Assembly: GCF_030506255.1 (NCBI RefSeq) | Contig: NZ_CP113431.1 | Location: 4,289,001 to 4,353,000, forward strand | Direction of reading: 5' to 3' | Source: Nocardioides sp. Arc9.136 | GTDB taxonomy: Bacteria > Actinomycetota > Actinomycetes > Propionibacteriales > Nocardioidaceae | DNA: 64,000 bases | In this document: positions 57,189-64,000 of the stretch, piece after piece | How positions within the stretch are numbered: position 1 is the stretch's first letter | How the letters are laid out: each line of letters starts with the position of its first letter | Program-made: the position numbers and the translations under genes | Notes under the pieces: model-generated | What the model saw: only the letters and a program-made list of their open reading frames with translations | What the model was told of the DNA's origin: nothing | Database searches by the model: none

Positions 57189-58382
57189 CTACCGCGACGA
57201 CATCCGGACCGGACCCGGCACGGTCCAGACGGCGATCGCGGTGGTGACCGGGACCGCGAGCACCAGGCCGGTGCTGCTGACCAGCGTCCGGACCACCTCC
57301 TGGGCGATCTCCTCGGTGGCGAGCAGCTCGCCGATCGACAGCCCGTAGAGCGAGAGCACCATCATCAGCACGAGCGCGGTGCCGGCGTAGGCGAAGACGA
57401 TCGTGTAGATCGTCGAGGCGATGTGGTCGCGCCCGATGCGCATGCCGCTGAGGAACAGCCGCCGCCGGCCCAGCTCGGGTGCCGCGCCGCGCAGCTCCCA
57501 GACCGCGGAGGACTGGGTGATCGTGACGTCGTTGAGCACGCCGAGGCCCGCGACGACCAGCGCGCAGGTGAAGACGTCCTGCAGGTCCAGGCCACCGATG
57601 TACGTCGTGAGGAACCCGGCCTCCTCGCTGCCGAAGCCGGTCAGCCGGGTGGCACGGGTGGCGACCAGGCCCAGGCCGGCGGTCAGCGCGAGCCCGACCA
57701 GCGTGCCGGCCAGCGCGGCGCTGGTGCGCAGCGAGAAGCCGTGGGTCGTGTACAGCACCACCACCATGATCAGCGTGGAGGCGACCAGGCCGACGGCGAG
57801 CCCGGGCTCCCCGGTGAGCAGCGCCGGCAGCACGAAGCCCAGCAGCACCAGGCCGGCGAACCCCAGGCCGAGCAGCGCCAGCAGGCCGCGCCAGCGTGCG
57901 ACGAGCAGCACGACGAGCACGAACAGCCCGGCGAGCAGCCACAGCGGCGTCTCACGGTCGGTGCCGAAGTAGGTGTACTCGTAGCCGCCGTCGGCCGTCT
58001 CGGCCGCCTGCAGCCGCAGGCTGTCGCCCGGCTCGAGGTCGAGCCCGGCGACCTCCGGCGGCAGGCCGACGCTGCGCCGGCTGCCCTCCTCGGGTCCGCT
58101 CTCGAGGGTGACCGACGCGGTCGTGTCCTCGACCGAGCGGAGCGTGGCGCCGACGAAGGACACCCCCGGCCCCTGGAACGACACCTCCTCACGCAGCCGG
58201 TCGGCCTCCGCGCGGTCCGGCCACAGCATCGCGAGCCCGATCAGCGCGAGGACGCCGGCCACCGCCAGCGCACCGAGCAGGACGGCCCGAGCCCCGCGAC
58301 GTACGTCGACCTCCGCGTGCGGCCCGTGCCCGTGCCCGTGCCCGTGCCCCTGCGCCGGCCCGGCCGTGTGCCGACCACCCAT
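57189..58382 (-). CDS. YibE/F-like membrane protein with His-rich N-terminus
   Basis: The 397-residue protein has a metal-binding-like HGHGHGHGPHAE stretch (12-23), one N-terminal helix, a beta-rich extracytoplasmic segment (about 60-140) and seven or eight further helices. Family marks are LGVLNDVTITQSSAVWELR and GRDHIASTIYTIVFAYAGTALVLM. YibE/F proteins are polytopic proteins of unknown transport role. ATG 58382. The His repeat is coded by a CGTGCC tandem at about 58325-58350. Confidence 0.88.
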   Translation of the reverse strand: MGGRHTAGPAQGHGHGHGHGPHAEVDVRRGARAVLLGALAVAGVLALIGLAMLWPDRAEADRLREEVSFQGPGVSFVGATLRSVEDTTASVTLESGPEEGSRRSVGLPPEVAGLDLEPGDSLRLQAAETADGGYEYTYFGTDRETPLWLLAGLFVLVVLLVARWRGLLALLGLGFAGLVLLGFVLPALLTGEPGLAVGLVASTLIMVVVLYTTHGFSLRTSAALAGTLVGLALTAGLGLVATRATRLTGFGSEEAGFLTTYIGGLDLQDVFTCALVVAGLGVLNDVTITQSSAVWELRGAAPELGRRRLFLSGMRIGRDHIASTIYTIVFAYAGTALVLMMVLSLYGLSIGELLATEEIAQEVVRTLVSSTGLVLAVPVTTAIAVWTVPGPVRMSSR

Positions 58383-58395
58383 CCCCGGCCCGCCC

Positions 58396-59730
58396 TCAGG
58401 CGAGCAGGTCGCGGGTGATGCCCGCGACGTCGGTGACGCCGCTGAGCGCCATCGTGAGGTCGAGCTCGGCCATCAGGTGCTCCATCACCGCCCGGACCCC
58501 GGCCTCGCCGCCCAGCGCGAGCCCGTAGACCCACGGCCGGCCCACGAGCACCGCCTGCGCGCCGAGCGCCAGCGCCTTGAACGCGTCGGCCCCGCTGCGC
58601 ACGCCGCTGTCGAAGAGCACCGGCACCCGGCCGCCGACGGTGTCGACGACCTGCGGGAGGGCGTCGAGCGAGGCGATCGCGCCGTCGACCTGCCGGCCCC
58701 CGTGGTTGGACACCACGATGCCGTCGACGCCGTGCTCGAGGGCGAGCTGGGCGTCGCGGGGGTCCTGGATGCCCTTGAGGACGATCGGCAGCGAGGTCCG
58801 CTCGCGCAGGTAGGAGATGTCCTCCCAGGTCAGCGAGGAGCGGGAGAAGACGTCGAGGAAGGTCTCGACCGCGGCCCGGGGCACCGGCGAGCGCAGGTTG
58901 TCGAGGAACCGGCCCGGGTAGTGCCGCGTCATCGACAGCAGCGCACGCACCGCCGCCGGCGTGGGGCGCGGCTGCGTGCCCTCGACGGCGGGCGGGTTCG
59001 CCGCGCGGGCCTCGGCGAGGGAGCGGAAGTGCGGGTCGCTGGTGTACTGCGCGATGCCCTCGGCCCGCGCGAACGGCAGGTAGGCCAGGTCCAGGTCGCG
59101 CGTGCGCCAGCCCAGCACGTGGGTGTCGAGGGTGACGACGAGCGCGTCGCTGCCGATCTCCTCGGCCCGCCGGACGAAGGAGTCGACGACGCCGTCGTCC
59201 TTGGACCAGTAGAGCTGGTACCAGCGCGGCGACGCCCCGAGGTCGGCGGCGACCTCCTCCATCGGCACCGACGCCTGGGTGGAGAGGACCATCGGGACGC
59301 CGAGGGACCGCGCGGCCCGCGCGACGGCGTGCTCGGCCTCGCGGTGGGCCATCTCGAGGACGCCGATGGGGGCAAGGAGGTACGGCGAGGGCAGCCGGCG
59401 GCCGAACAGCTCGACGGACTGGTCGCGCTCCTCGACGTCGACCAGCATCCGGGGCACGATCCGGTGGCGGTCGAACGCGTCGGTGTTCGCCCGCACGGTC
59501 CGCTGCTGGCCGGCGCCGCCGGCGACGTACGACCACGCCTCGGCGCTCATCCGCCGCTGCGCCGCCGCCTCGAGCGCCGCCGGCTCGACCGGGACGACCG
59601 GCCGGCGGCCGAAGACGCCCTCGCGGTAGATCCGCGCCTGGACCTCGCGCCCGACGCTGGTCGCGGCCTCCACCGCGCGCTCCGCCATCCGGCCGACCTC
59701 GTGCAACGTCGTCTGTCCCGTGTCGCTCAC
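58396..59730 (-). CDS. FMN-dependent alpha-hydroxy-acid oxidase (lactate 2-monooxygenase-like)
   Basis: The 444-residue flavoprotein has SYVAGGAGQQRTVRAN (FMN domain start), LAPIGVLEMAHREAE, LVVTLDTHVLGWRTRDLDLAYLP, the catalytic-His segment VVSNHGGRQVDGAIASLDALP and FDSGVRSGADAFKALALGA. It should oxidise an L-2-hydroxy acid such as lactate to the 2-oxo acid or a decarboxylated product. GTG 59730. It lies 13 bases before the YibE/F start; coupling is uncertain. Confidence 0.9.
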   Translation of the reverse strand: MSDTGQTTLHEVGRMAERAVEAATSVGREVQARIYREGVFGRRPVVPVEPAALEAAAQRRMSAEAWSYVAGGAGQQRTVRANTDAFDRHRIVPRMLVDVEERDQSVELFGRRLPSPYLLAPIGVLEMAHREAEHAVARAARSLGVPMVLSTQASVPMEEVAADLGASPRWYQLYWSKDDGVVDSFVRRAEEIGSDALVVTLDTHVLGWRTRDLDLAYLPFARAEGIAQYTSDPHFRSLAEARAANPPAVEGTQPRPTPAAVRALLSMTRHYPGRFLDNLRSPVPRAAVETFLDVFSRSSLTWEDISYLRERTSLPIVLKGIQDPRDAQLALEHGVDGIVVSNHGGRQVDGAIASLDALPQVVDTVGGRVPVLFDSGVRSGADAFKALALGAQAVLVGRPWVYGLALGGEAGVRAVMEHLMAELDLTMALSGVTDVAGITRDLLA

Positions 59731-59767
59731 GCCGCTCAGTGTTCCAGGGCCTGGCTAGTCTCGGCCC

Positions 59768-60166
59768 ATGCCGCTCGCCTCCACCGTCGCCCGTGTCGCG
59801 CTCGGCTCGATCATGGTGGGCGCGGGGGTGCTGCACCTGACCAGCCAGCGCGAGGAGTTCCAGGCGCAGGTGCCCGGGTGGTTCCCGGTCGACGAGGACC
59901 TCACCGTCCTCGGCTCCGGCGTGGTCGAGATCGGTCTCGGCGCGGCGTTCGTGGCGCTGCCGCGGCACCGCCGGCTGGTCGGCGCCCTGCTCGCGGCGTT
60001 CTACGTCGTGATCTTCCCCGGCAACGTCGCCCAGTACGTCGAGGGCACCGACGCCTTCGGGCTCGACACCGACACCAAGCGGCTCGTGCGCCTCTTCTTC
60101 CAGCCCCTCCTGGTGCTGTGGGCGCTGTTCGGCGGCGGGCTGCTGGGCCGCCGCTCCCGTGGCTGA
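59768..60166 (+). CDS. DoxX-like small membrane protein
   Basis: The 132-residue protein has four predicted helices and a DoxX-type pattern: VALGSIMVGAGVLHLTSQREEFQAQVPGWFP, SGVVEIGLGAAFVAL and GALLAAFYVVIFPGNVAQYVEG. DoxX proteins sit in the membrane and are linked to redox complexes; the specific role is unknown. ATG 59768. Overlaps the next gene by eight bases. Confidence 0.83.
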   Translation: MPLASTVARVALGSIMVGAGVLHLTSQREEFQAQVPGWFPVDEDLTVLGSGVVEIGLGAAFVALPRHRRLVGALLAAFYVVIFPGNVAQYVEGTDAFGLDTDTKRLVRLFFQPLLVLWALFGGGLLGRRSRG

Positions 60167-60764
60167 CCGGCCCGCCGCGGCCCGCCGGCCGGTCGACCTC
60201 GCGGCCGTCGCCTGGCCGCGTCGCACCGAGCGCCTGCTGCTGCGCCGCGCCGTGCCCGGGGACGCCGCGGCGCTCTGGGAGGTACGGCGTCACCCGTCGG
60301 CGCACGAGTGGCTCACCGCCGGGGTGCCCGACCGGGCGTCGTACGCCGCGGAGCTCGCGCGTCACGAACGGCTCGAGCACCTGCTGGTCCTCGAGCTCGA
60401 CGGCGTCGTGGTCGGCGACCTGATGCTGCGGATCACCGACGCCTGGGCGCAGGCCGAGGTCGGCGAGCAGGCGCTCGCCGTCCAGGCGGAGCTGGGCTGG
60501 GTGCTGCACCCCGACCACGCCGGCCGCGGCCTCGCGACCGAGGCGGCGGCCGAGCTGCTGCGGATCTGCTTCGAGGACCTGGGGCTGCGGCGGGTGACCG
60601 CCGAGTGCTTCGCGGACAACACCGCGTCCTGGCGGATCATGGAGCGCCTCGGCATGCGCCGGGAGACCCATGCCGTCGCCGACGCCCTGCACCGCTCCGG
60701 GCGGTGGCTCGACAGCTACGGGTACGCCGTCCTCGCCGAGGAGTGGCACGCCGCGCGCCGCTGA
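60159..60764 (+). CDS. GNAT-family N-acetyltransferase
   Basis: The 201-residue protein starts TERLLLRRAVPGDAAALWEVRRHP. It has the acetyl-CoA loop HPDHAGRGLATEAAAELLRICFEDLGLRRVTAECFADNTASWRIMERLGMRRE, typical of RimJ/RimL-like GNAT enzymes. Substrate unknown (an amine or protein N-terminus). GTG 60159 overlaps the DoxX gene by eight bases. Confidence 0.88.
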   Translation: MADRPAAARRPVDLAAVAWPRRTERLLLRRAVPGDAAALWEVRRHPSAHEWLTAGVPDRASYAAELARHERLEHLLVLELDGVVVGDLMLRITDAWAQAEVGEQALAVQAELGWVLHPDHAGRGLATEAAAELLRICFEDLGLRRVTAECFADNTASWRIMERLGMRRETHAVADALHRSGRWLDSYGYAVLAEEWHAARR

Positions 60765-60786
60765 CCTCCAGCCGGCCGGGCCCGGC

Positions 60787-61917
60787 TCAGAGCGTCGGGC
60801 GCACGTCCGCCAGCCAGCGCAGCACCGTCGAGCGGACCCGGCCGGCCCGTCGTTCGAGGGGCAGCGCGCTGCCCGCACCCGCGACCGTGCGCGCGGTGAC
60901 CCGCTCGCTCGTCGCGAACAGCCGCTCCGCGGCCCGCTGCGACAGGGGTCGGACCCGGGTGTCGCGGTCGCCGGTGAGGAGCAGGACGGGCACCTCGACG
61001 CGGCCGGCGGTCACCGTCGCGGAGCCGAGCGCGGCCAGCAGGCTGGAGACGTCGCCGCACGGGGTCGGGTTGCGCTTCGCGGTCGCCAGCGAGCGCACCC
61101 GCGCCGTCGCCGAGGCGAACAGCAGCCGCCGGAAGTCCGCCGCGCTCGCGCCGTGCTCGGAGTAGCCGCCACCGCCGAGGCACCGCGCCAGCTGGTCGGC
61201 CGCCTCGCGGACGGCGAGCGCGGTCGGGGTCGCGGTCGGGGCCGACATCAACACCAGCCCGGCGACGTCGTCGAACTCCGCGGCCTCGAGCTGGGCGAGG
61301 GTCGCGCCGGTCCCGTGCCCGTGCAGCACGACGTGGGTGGCGTGCGGGGGCTGGTCGTCCTCGTGGGACCGGTCGGCGAAGCGGTAGACACCCGAGTAGA
61401 GGTGCTGGACGACCTGGTGCAGCATCGTCGCCTGCGCTCCCAGGCAGGTCGCGTTGCCGTCGGCCAGCGGGCTGCGGTCGTAGCCCAGCCGGTCCAGCAC
61501 CAGCGAGGTCTCCCCGCGGCGCGCGAGCCTCGTCGCGTAGTCCACGCCCGGCACCCGCCGGAGGTTCCAGAACCACGCGCCGGTGCCGGCGTCGTGCACG
61601 AGCACGTTCACCCTGACCTTCGCGCCGGCCCCGGCCACCGCTCGTCGCGGACCCACCAGGCGGCCGCGCAGCACGTGCGCCCGGTTGTCGGAGAGGCACA
61701 GTGCCGACGTCTCGTTCGCGTTGCTGACGTCGAACTCCACCGGCCGGCTCACCACCCGCGCGGGCCTGACGGCCGGGGCGCCCGGCCCCGCCACCTCGGT
61801 CACCCGGGCCGGCGCCGGGCGGACGGCCGGCTCGGCGTACGACGGGACGGCGAGGGCGGCGCCGCCGAGAGCGAGCCCGACGAGACCCACGAGGACGGAG
61901 ACGGCACGCTGACGCAT
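60787..61917 (-). CDS. Secreted alpha/beta-hydrolase-fold protein lacking catalytic Ser and His
   Basis: The 376-residue protein starts with a signal peptide (RAVSVLVGLVGLALGGAALAVPSYA, cleavage near 28). The hydrolase fold is clear (NVLVHDAGTGAWFWN, TSLVLDRLGYDRSP, LLLTGDRDTRVRP with the acid). However, the elbow reads GHGTG with Gly202 at the Ser position, and the final His position reads GAGSAL (Ser350). So the triad is broken at two of three points, suggesting a binding or inactive protein. ATG 61917 lies three bases from a perfect dyad. Confidence 0.82.
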   Translation of the reverse strand: MRQRAVSVLVGLVGLALGGAALAVPSYAEPAVRPAPARVTEVAGPGAPAVRPARVVSRPVEFDVSNANETSALCLSDNRAHVLRGRLVGPRRAVAGAGAKVRVNVLVHDAGTGAWFWNLRRVPGVDYATRLARRGETSLVLDRLGYDRSPLADGNATCLGAQATMLHQVVQHLYSGVYRFADRSHEDDQPPHATHVVLHGHGTGATLAQLEAAEFDDVAGLVLMSAPTATPTALAVREAADQLARCLGGGGYSEHGASAADFRRLLFASATARVRSLATAKRNPTPCGDVSSLLAALGSATVTAGRVEVPVLLLTGDRDTRVRPLSQRAAERLFATSERVTARTVAGAGSALPLERRAGRVRSTVLRWLADVRPTL

Positions 61918-61919
61918 GC

Positions 61920-61938
61920 TGTTGAACGTAGTTCAACA
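61920..61938. promoter_or_regulatory. TGAA-N5-TTCA dyad at start of degenerate hydrolase
   Basis: TGTTGAACGTAGTTCAACA has perfect 8-base arms around GTA and contains TGAA-N5-TTCA, identical in form to sites 5 and 12 of the island 20-40 kb away. It touches the start codon, so a bound dimer would repress. It may be a regulon outlier or the target of another TetR protein. Confidence 0.65.
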
Positions 61939-62012
61939 CTCTCGACGGCGACAGACCGTCGGTATGTGACCTTCGGCTCGCCGGTCGACCGCGACCCCGC
62001 CCCCGCGGGCGC

Positions 62013-63131
62013 TCAGCCGGCCAGCACCTCGTCGAGCGCGACCGCGTCGATCCCGACGGCCTCCCCGACCGGGGCGTTGGTCAGCTGCCCCGCACGGGTG
62101 TTCAGGCCCAGCGCGAGCGAGGCGTCCTCCCGGCACGCCCGCGCCCAGCCCTTGTCGGCCAGCGCCACGACGTAGGGCAACGTCGCGTTGGTCAACGCAT
62201 ACGTCGAGGTGTTCGGCACCGCCCCCGGCATGTTCGCCACGCAGTAGAACGTCGACCCGTGCACCTGGTACGTCGGGTCCGCGTGCGTCGTGGGCCGGGT
62301 GTCCTCGAAGCACCCACCCTGGTCCACCGCGATGTCGACCAGCACCGAACCCGGCTTCATCCGCGAGACCAGCTCGTTGGTCACCAGCTTCGGCGCCGCC
62401 GCACCCGGGATCAGCACCGCACCGATCACCAGGTCGGCCTCGGTCACCTGCTGCTCGATCGCCAGCTTCGAGGACGCCAACCCGTGCACCCGGTTGTTGT
62501 AGCGCCAGAACGACATCCGCAGCTTGTCCAGGTCGGTGTCGAGCAGCGTCACGTCCGCACCCATGCCCAACGCGATGTTCGCGGCGTTCTGCCCGCTGAC
62601 ACCGGCACCGATGATGACGACCTTCGCGTTCGCCACACCACCGACACCACCCATCAGCACCCCACGGCCACCCTCGGCCTTGAGCAGGCTGTGCGCACCG
62701 ACCTGCGGGGCCAGGCAACCCGCGACCTCCGACATCGGGTACAGCAACGGCAGCCCGCCCGAGGGCAGCTGCACCGTCTCGTAGGCGATGCCGGTGACCT
62801 TGGTGGCCAACAGCTGCTCGGTCAACGGCTTGTCGGCCGCCAGGTGCAGATAGGTGAACAACGTCAGGTCCTCACGCAACCGGTGGTACTCCTCAGCCAC
62901 CGGCTCCTTGACCTTCAACACCATCTCCGCCGCACCCCACGTCTCGTCGGCGTCCCCGACGATCCTCGCGCCCGCCGCGACGTACTCCTCGTCCGGGATC
63001 GACGACCCCACACCCGCACCCGCCTCGACCACCACCTCATGGCCGTGCGCGACCAGCTCGTGCACCCCGATCGGCGTGATCGCGACGCGGTACTCGTGGT
63101 TCTTGACTTCCTTTGGCACGCCGATGCGCAT
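62013..63131 (-). CDS. ald: Alanine dehydrogenase
   Basis: The 372-residue enzyme begins MRIGVPKEVKNHEYRVAITP. It keeps the catalytic and substrate residues Arg15, Lys75 (VLKVKEP), His96 (YLHLAA) and the Asp in VDIAVDQGGC near 270, plus the NAD loop VIIGAGVSGQNAA. It interconverts L-alanine and pyruvate with NAD(H) and ammonia, a nitrogen/redox-balancing step. ATG 63131. No dedicated regulator gene is adjacent; a short tandem repeat lies upstream. Confidence 0.95.
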   Translation of the reverse strand: MRIGVPKEVKNHEYRVAITPIGVHELVAHGHEVVVEAGAGVGSSIPDEEYVAAGARIVGDADETWGAAEMVLKVKEPVAEEYHRLREDLTLFTYLHLAADKPLTEQLLATKVTGIAYETVQLPSGGLPLLYPMSEVAGCLAPQVGAHSLLKAEGGRGVLMGGVGGVANAKVVIIGAGVSGQNAANIALGMGADVTLLDTDLDKLRMSFWRYNNRVHGLASSKLAIEQQVTEADLVIGAVLIPGAAAPKLVTNELVSRMKPGSVLVDIAVDQGGCFEDTRPTTHADPTYQVHGSTFYCVANMPGAVPNTSTYALTNATLPYVVALADKGWARACREDASLALGLNTRAGQLTNAPVGEAVGIDAVALDEVLAG

Positions 63132-63183
63132 GTCTGGCTCCTGGATCTGGGTGAGGTGGCTGTGGGTGGTGGCCCCGAGACGG

Positions 63184-63235
63184 GCCCCGGGAGATGAGCC
63201 CCGGGAGATGAGCCCCGAGATGAGCCCCGAGAGGC
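63184..63235. repeat. GCCCCGGGAGATGA tandem repeat
   Basis: Units of 14, 14, 12 and about 12 bases (GCCCCGGGAGATGA, twice, then GCCCCGAGATGA and GCCCCGAGAGGC) lie in the gap between the 3-hydroxyacyl-CoA dehydrogenase stop and the alanine dehydrogenase start, 53 bases before that start. Confidence 0.75.
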
Positions 63236-63281
63236 GCCCCCGGCGGTGGCCGCCGGGGGGGTGGAGCGGGTGCTGCGTGGG

Positions 63282-64000
63282 TCAGCCGGTGACTGCGCCG
63301 GCGACCCGCATGAGCGCGCGGTCCCGGCTCAGGACGTTGGCCGCCCACTCGTCCGGGTGCTGCTCGGCGTGGAGGTCGTCCGCGACGCGGGCGACCAGCT
63401 CCGCCGGCCACTCCTCGACCTCGCCGTGCTCGGCGCCCATGCGGAGGTACGCCGGGCCCATCAGCTCGGCGTGCCGGGTGAGTCCGCCGCGCGTGTTGAG
63501 GTCGGCGGTGGCGAACGGCCCGAGGACGGCCCACCGGCGGCCGAGCCCCTGGCTCACGACCCGGTCGACGTCCGTGGCCGAGGCGACCCCGTCGCGCACG
63601 AGCCGGTAGGCCTCGCGCAGGAGGGCGCCCTGGAGGCGGTTGAAGAGGAAGCCCTCGACCTCCCGCTCGACCCGGACCGGCGCCATGCCGGCGGCGAGCA
63701 GCAGGGCGTGGGTCCGCTCGACGGTGTCGGCGGAGGTGAACTCCGCGGGAACCAGCTCGGCGACCGGGAGCAGGTAGGGCGGGTTGCCCGGGTGGACGAC
63801 GAGGCACCGGTCGCGGCCGGGGAGGTCGGCGGCGAACCGGGAGACCGGCATCATCGACGAGGAGGACGCGAGCACCGCGGTCGGCGACGCGACCCGGTCG
63901 AGCACGGCGAAGAGCTCGCGCTTGACCTCCTCGGACTCCACGACGCACTCCTGGACGTGGACGGCCGGGCCGACGACCTCGGCGAGGTCGTCACCGACCT
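63282..64000 (-). CDS. 3-hydroxyacyl-CoA dehydrogenase family protein (N-terminus beyond window)
   Basis: About 239 C-terminal residues are visible; the NAD-binding N-terminus lies off the right edge, since the frame stays open to base 64000. It reads VQECVVESEEVKRELFAVLD, LASSSSMMPVSRFAADL (Ser of the active site region), CLVVHPGNPPYLLPVAELVP (His-Pro as in HFFNPP/HPxNPP) and GFLFNRLQGALLREAYRLV. This matches the lambda-crystallin/L-carnitine-dehydrogenase-like branch. GTG 63941 is internal, not the true start. Confidence 0.85.
   Translation of the reverse strand, partial: VGDDLAEVVGPAVHVQECVVESEEVKRELFAVLDRVASPTAVLASSSSMMPVSRFAADLPGRDRCLVVHPGNPPYLLPVAELVPAEFTSADTVERTHALLLAAGMAPVRVEREVEGFLFNRLQGALLREAYRLVRDGVASATDVDRVVSQGLGRRWAVLGPFATADLNTRGGLTRHAELMGPAYLRMGAEHGEVEEWPAELVARVADDLHAEQHPDEWAANVLSRDRALMRVAGAVTG

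Noticed and set aside
63184..63235. Tandem repeats as a CRISPR array
   Set aside because: Units are contiguous, 12-14 bases long, and have no spacers or cas genes.

Overview
The window is about 73% G+C, with many GTG starts, 4-base stop/start overlaps (ATGA/GTGA), several leaderless-looking genes and F420/LLM flavoenzymes. This points to a high-GC Gram-positive actinobacterium. Gene content suggests Nocardioidaceae (a Nocardioides-like genome), but that placement is inference from family resemblance only. I see no rRNA, tRNA, CRISPR array, insertion sequence or prophage.
Layout. 1-7.5 kb: ordinary chromosomal genes (MerR regulator with a divergent thioredoxin-reductase-like flavoprotein, DEAD-box helicase, YceI protein, LLM oxidoreductase, an HTH/ECF-type membrane fusion). 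7.5-41.9 kb: a compact island of about 35 genes built almost entirely of CoA-ester catabolism and its uptake, with its own TetR regulator. It holds an acyl-CoA ligase, three acyl-CoA dehydrogenases, two enoyl-CoA hydratases, two MaoC hydratases, two thiolases (one paired with a DUF35 zinc-ribbon protein), five SDRs, three MDR/ADH enzymes, an APH-type kinase, an Old-Yellow-Enzyme flavoprotein, a ketosteroid-dehydrogenase-like flavoprotein, two DUF1254/DUF1214 proteins, an EthD protein, two SnoaL-like proteins, an alpha/beta hydrolase, an FbpA-type ABC importer and an MFS exporter. 41.9-48 kb: a PadR-DUF1707-acyl-CoA dehydrogenase operon, then an ABC exporter with a NarL/DesK-type two-component system. 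48-64 kb: housekeeping and secreted genes (M3 peptidase, GH6 cellulase-like protein, MFS, DinB, F420 oxidoreductase, a DUF429-RelA/SpoT fusion, YibE/F, lactate-oxidase-like enzyme, a degenerate hydrolase, alanine dehydrogenase, a partial 3-hydroxyacyl-CoA dehydrogenase).
The island appears to be one regulon. Nearly every promoter-bearing gap in it carries a 13-bp dyad of the form TGAA-N5-TTCA (best copies TGAAC-N3-GTTCA). I found at least twelve sites: in five divergent gaps, upstream of the TetR gene, and upstream of the long operon running leftward from 33008 to 23061. The natural reading is that the TetR protein at 22335-22955 binds these sites and is released by the pathway's acyl-CoA. The substrate is not evident. 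A cyclic or branched carboxylate, steroid- or terpenoid-like, fits the mix of ring-desaturating and ring-reducing flavoenzymes, SCPx/DUF35 aldolase-like pair and 4-hydroxyacyl-CoA kinase/dehydrogenase pair, but this is inference.
Other unusual items: the DUF429-RelA/SpoT fusion with a Glu-to-Gln change in a catalytic motif, the secreted hydrolase lacking its Ser and His (with a perfect regulon-type dyad at its start), the HTH/ECF S-component fusion, and a protein of 14-residue amphipathic repeats.
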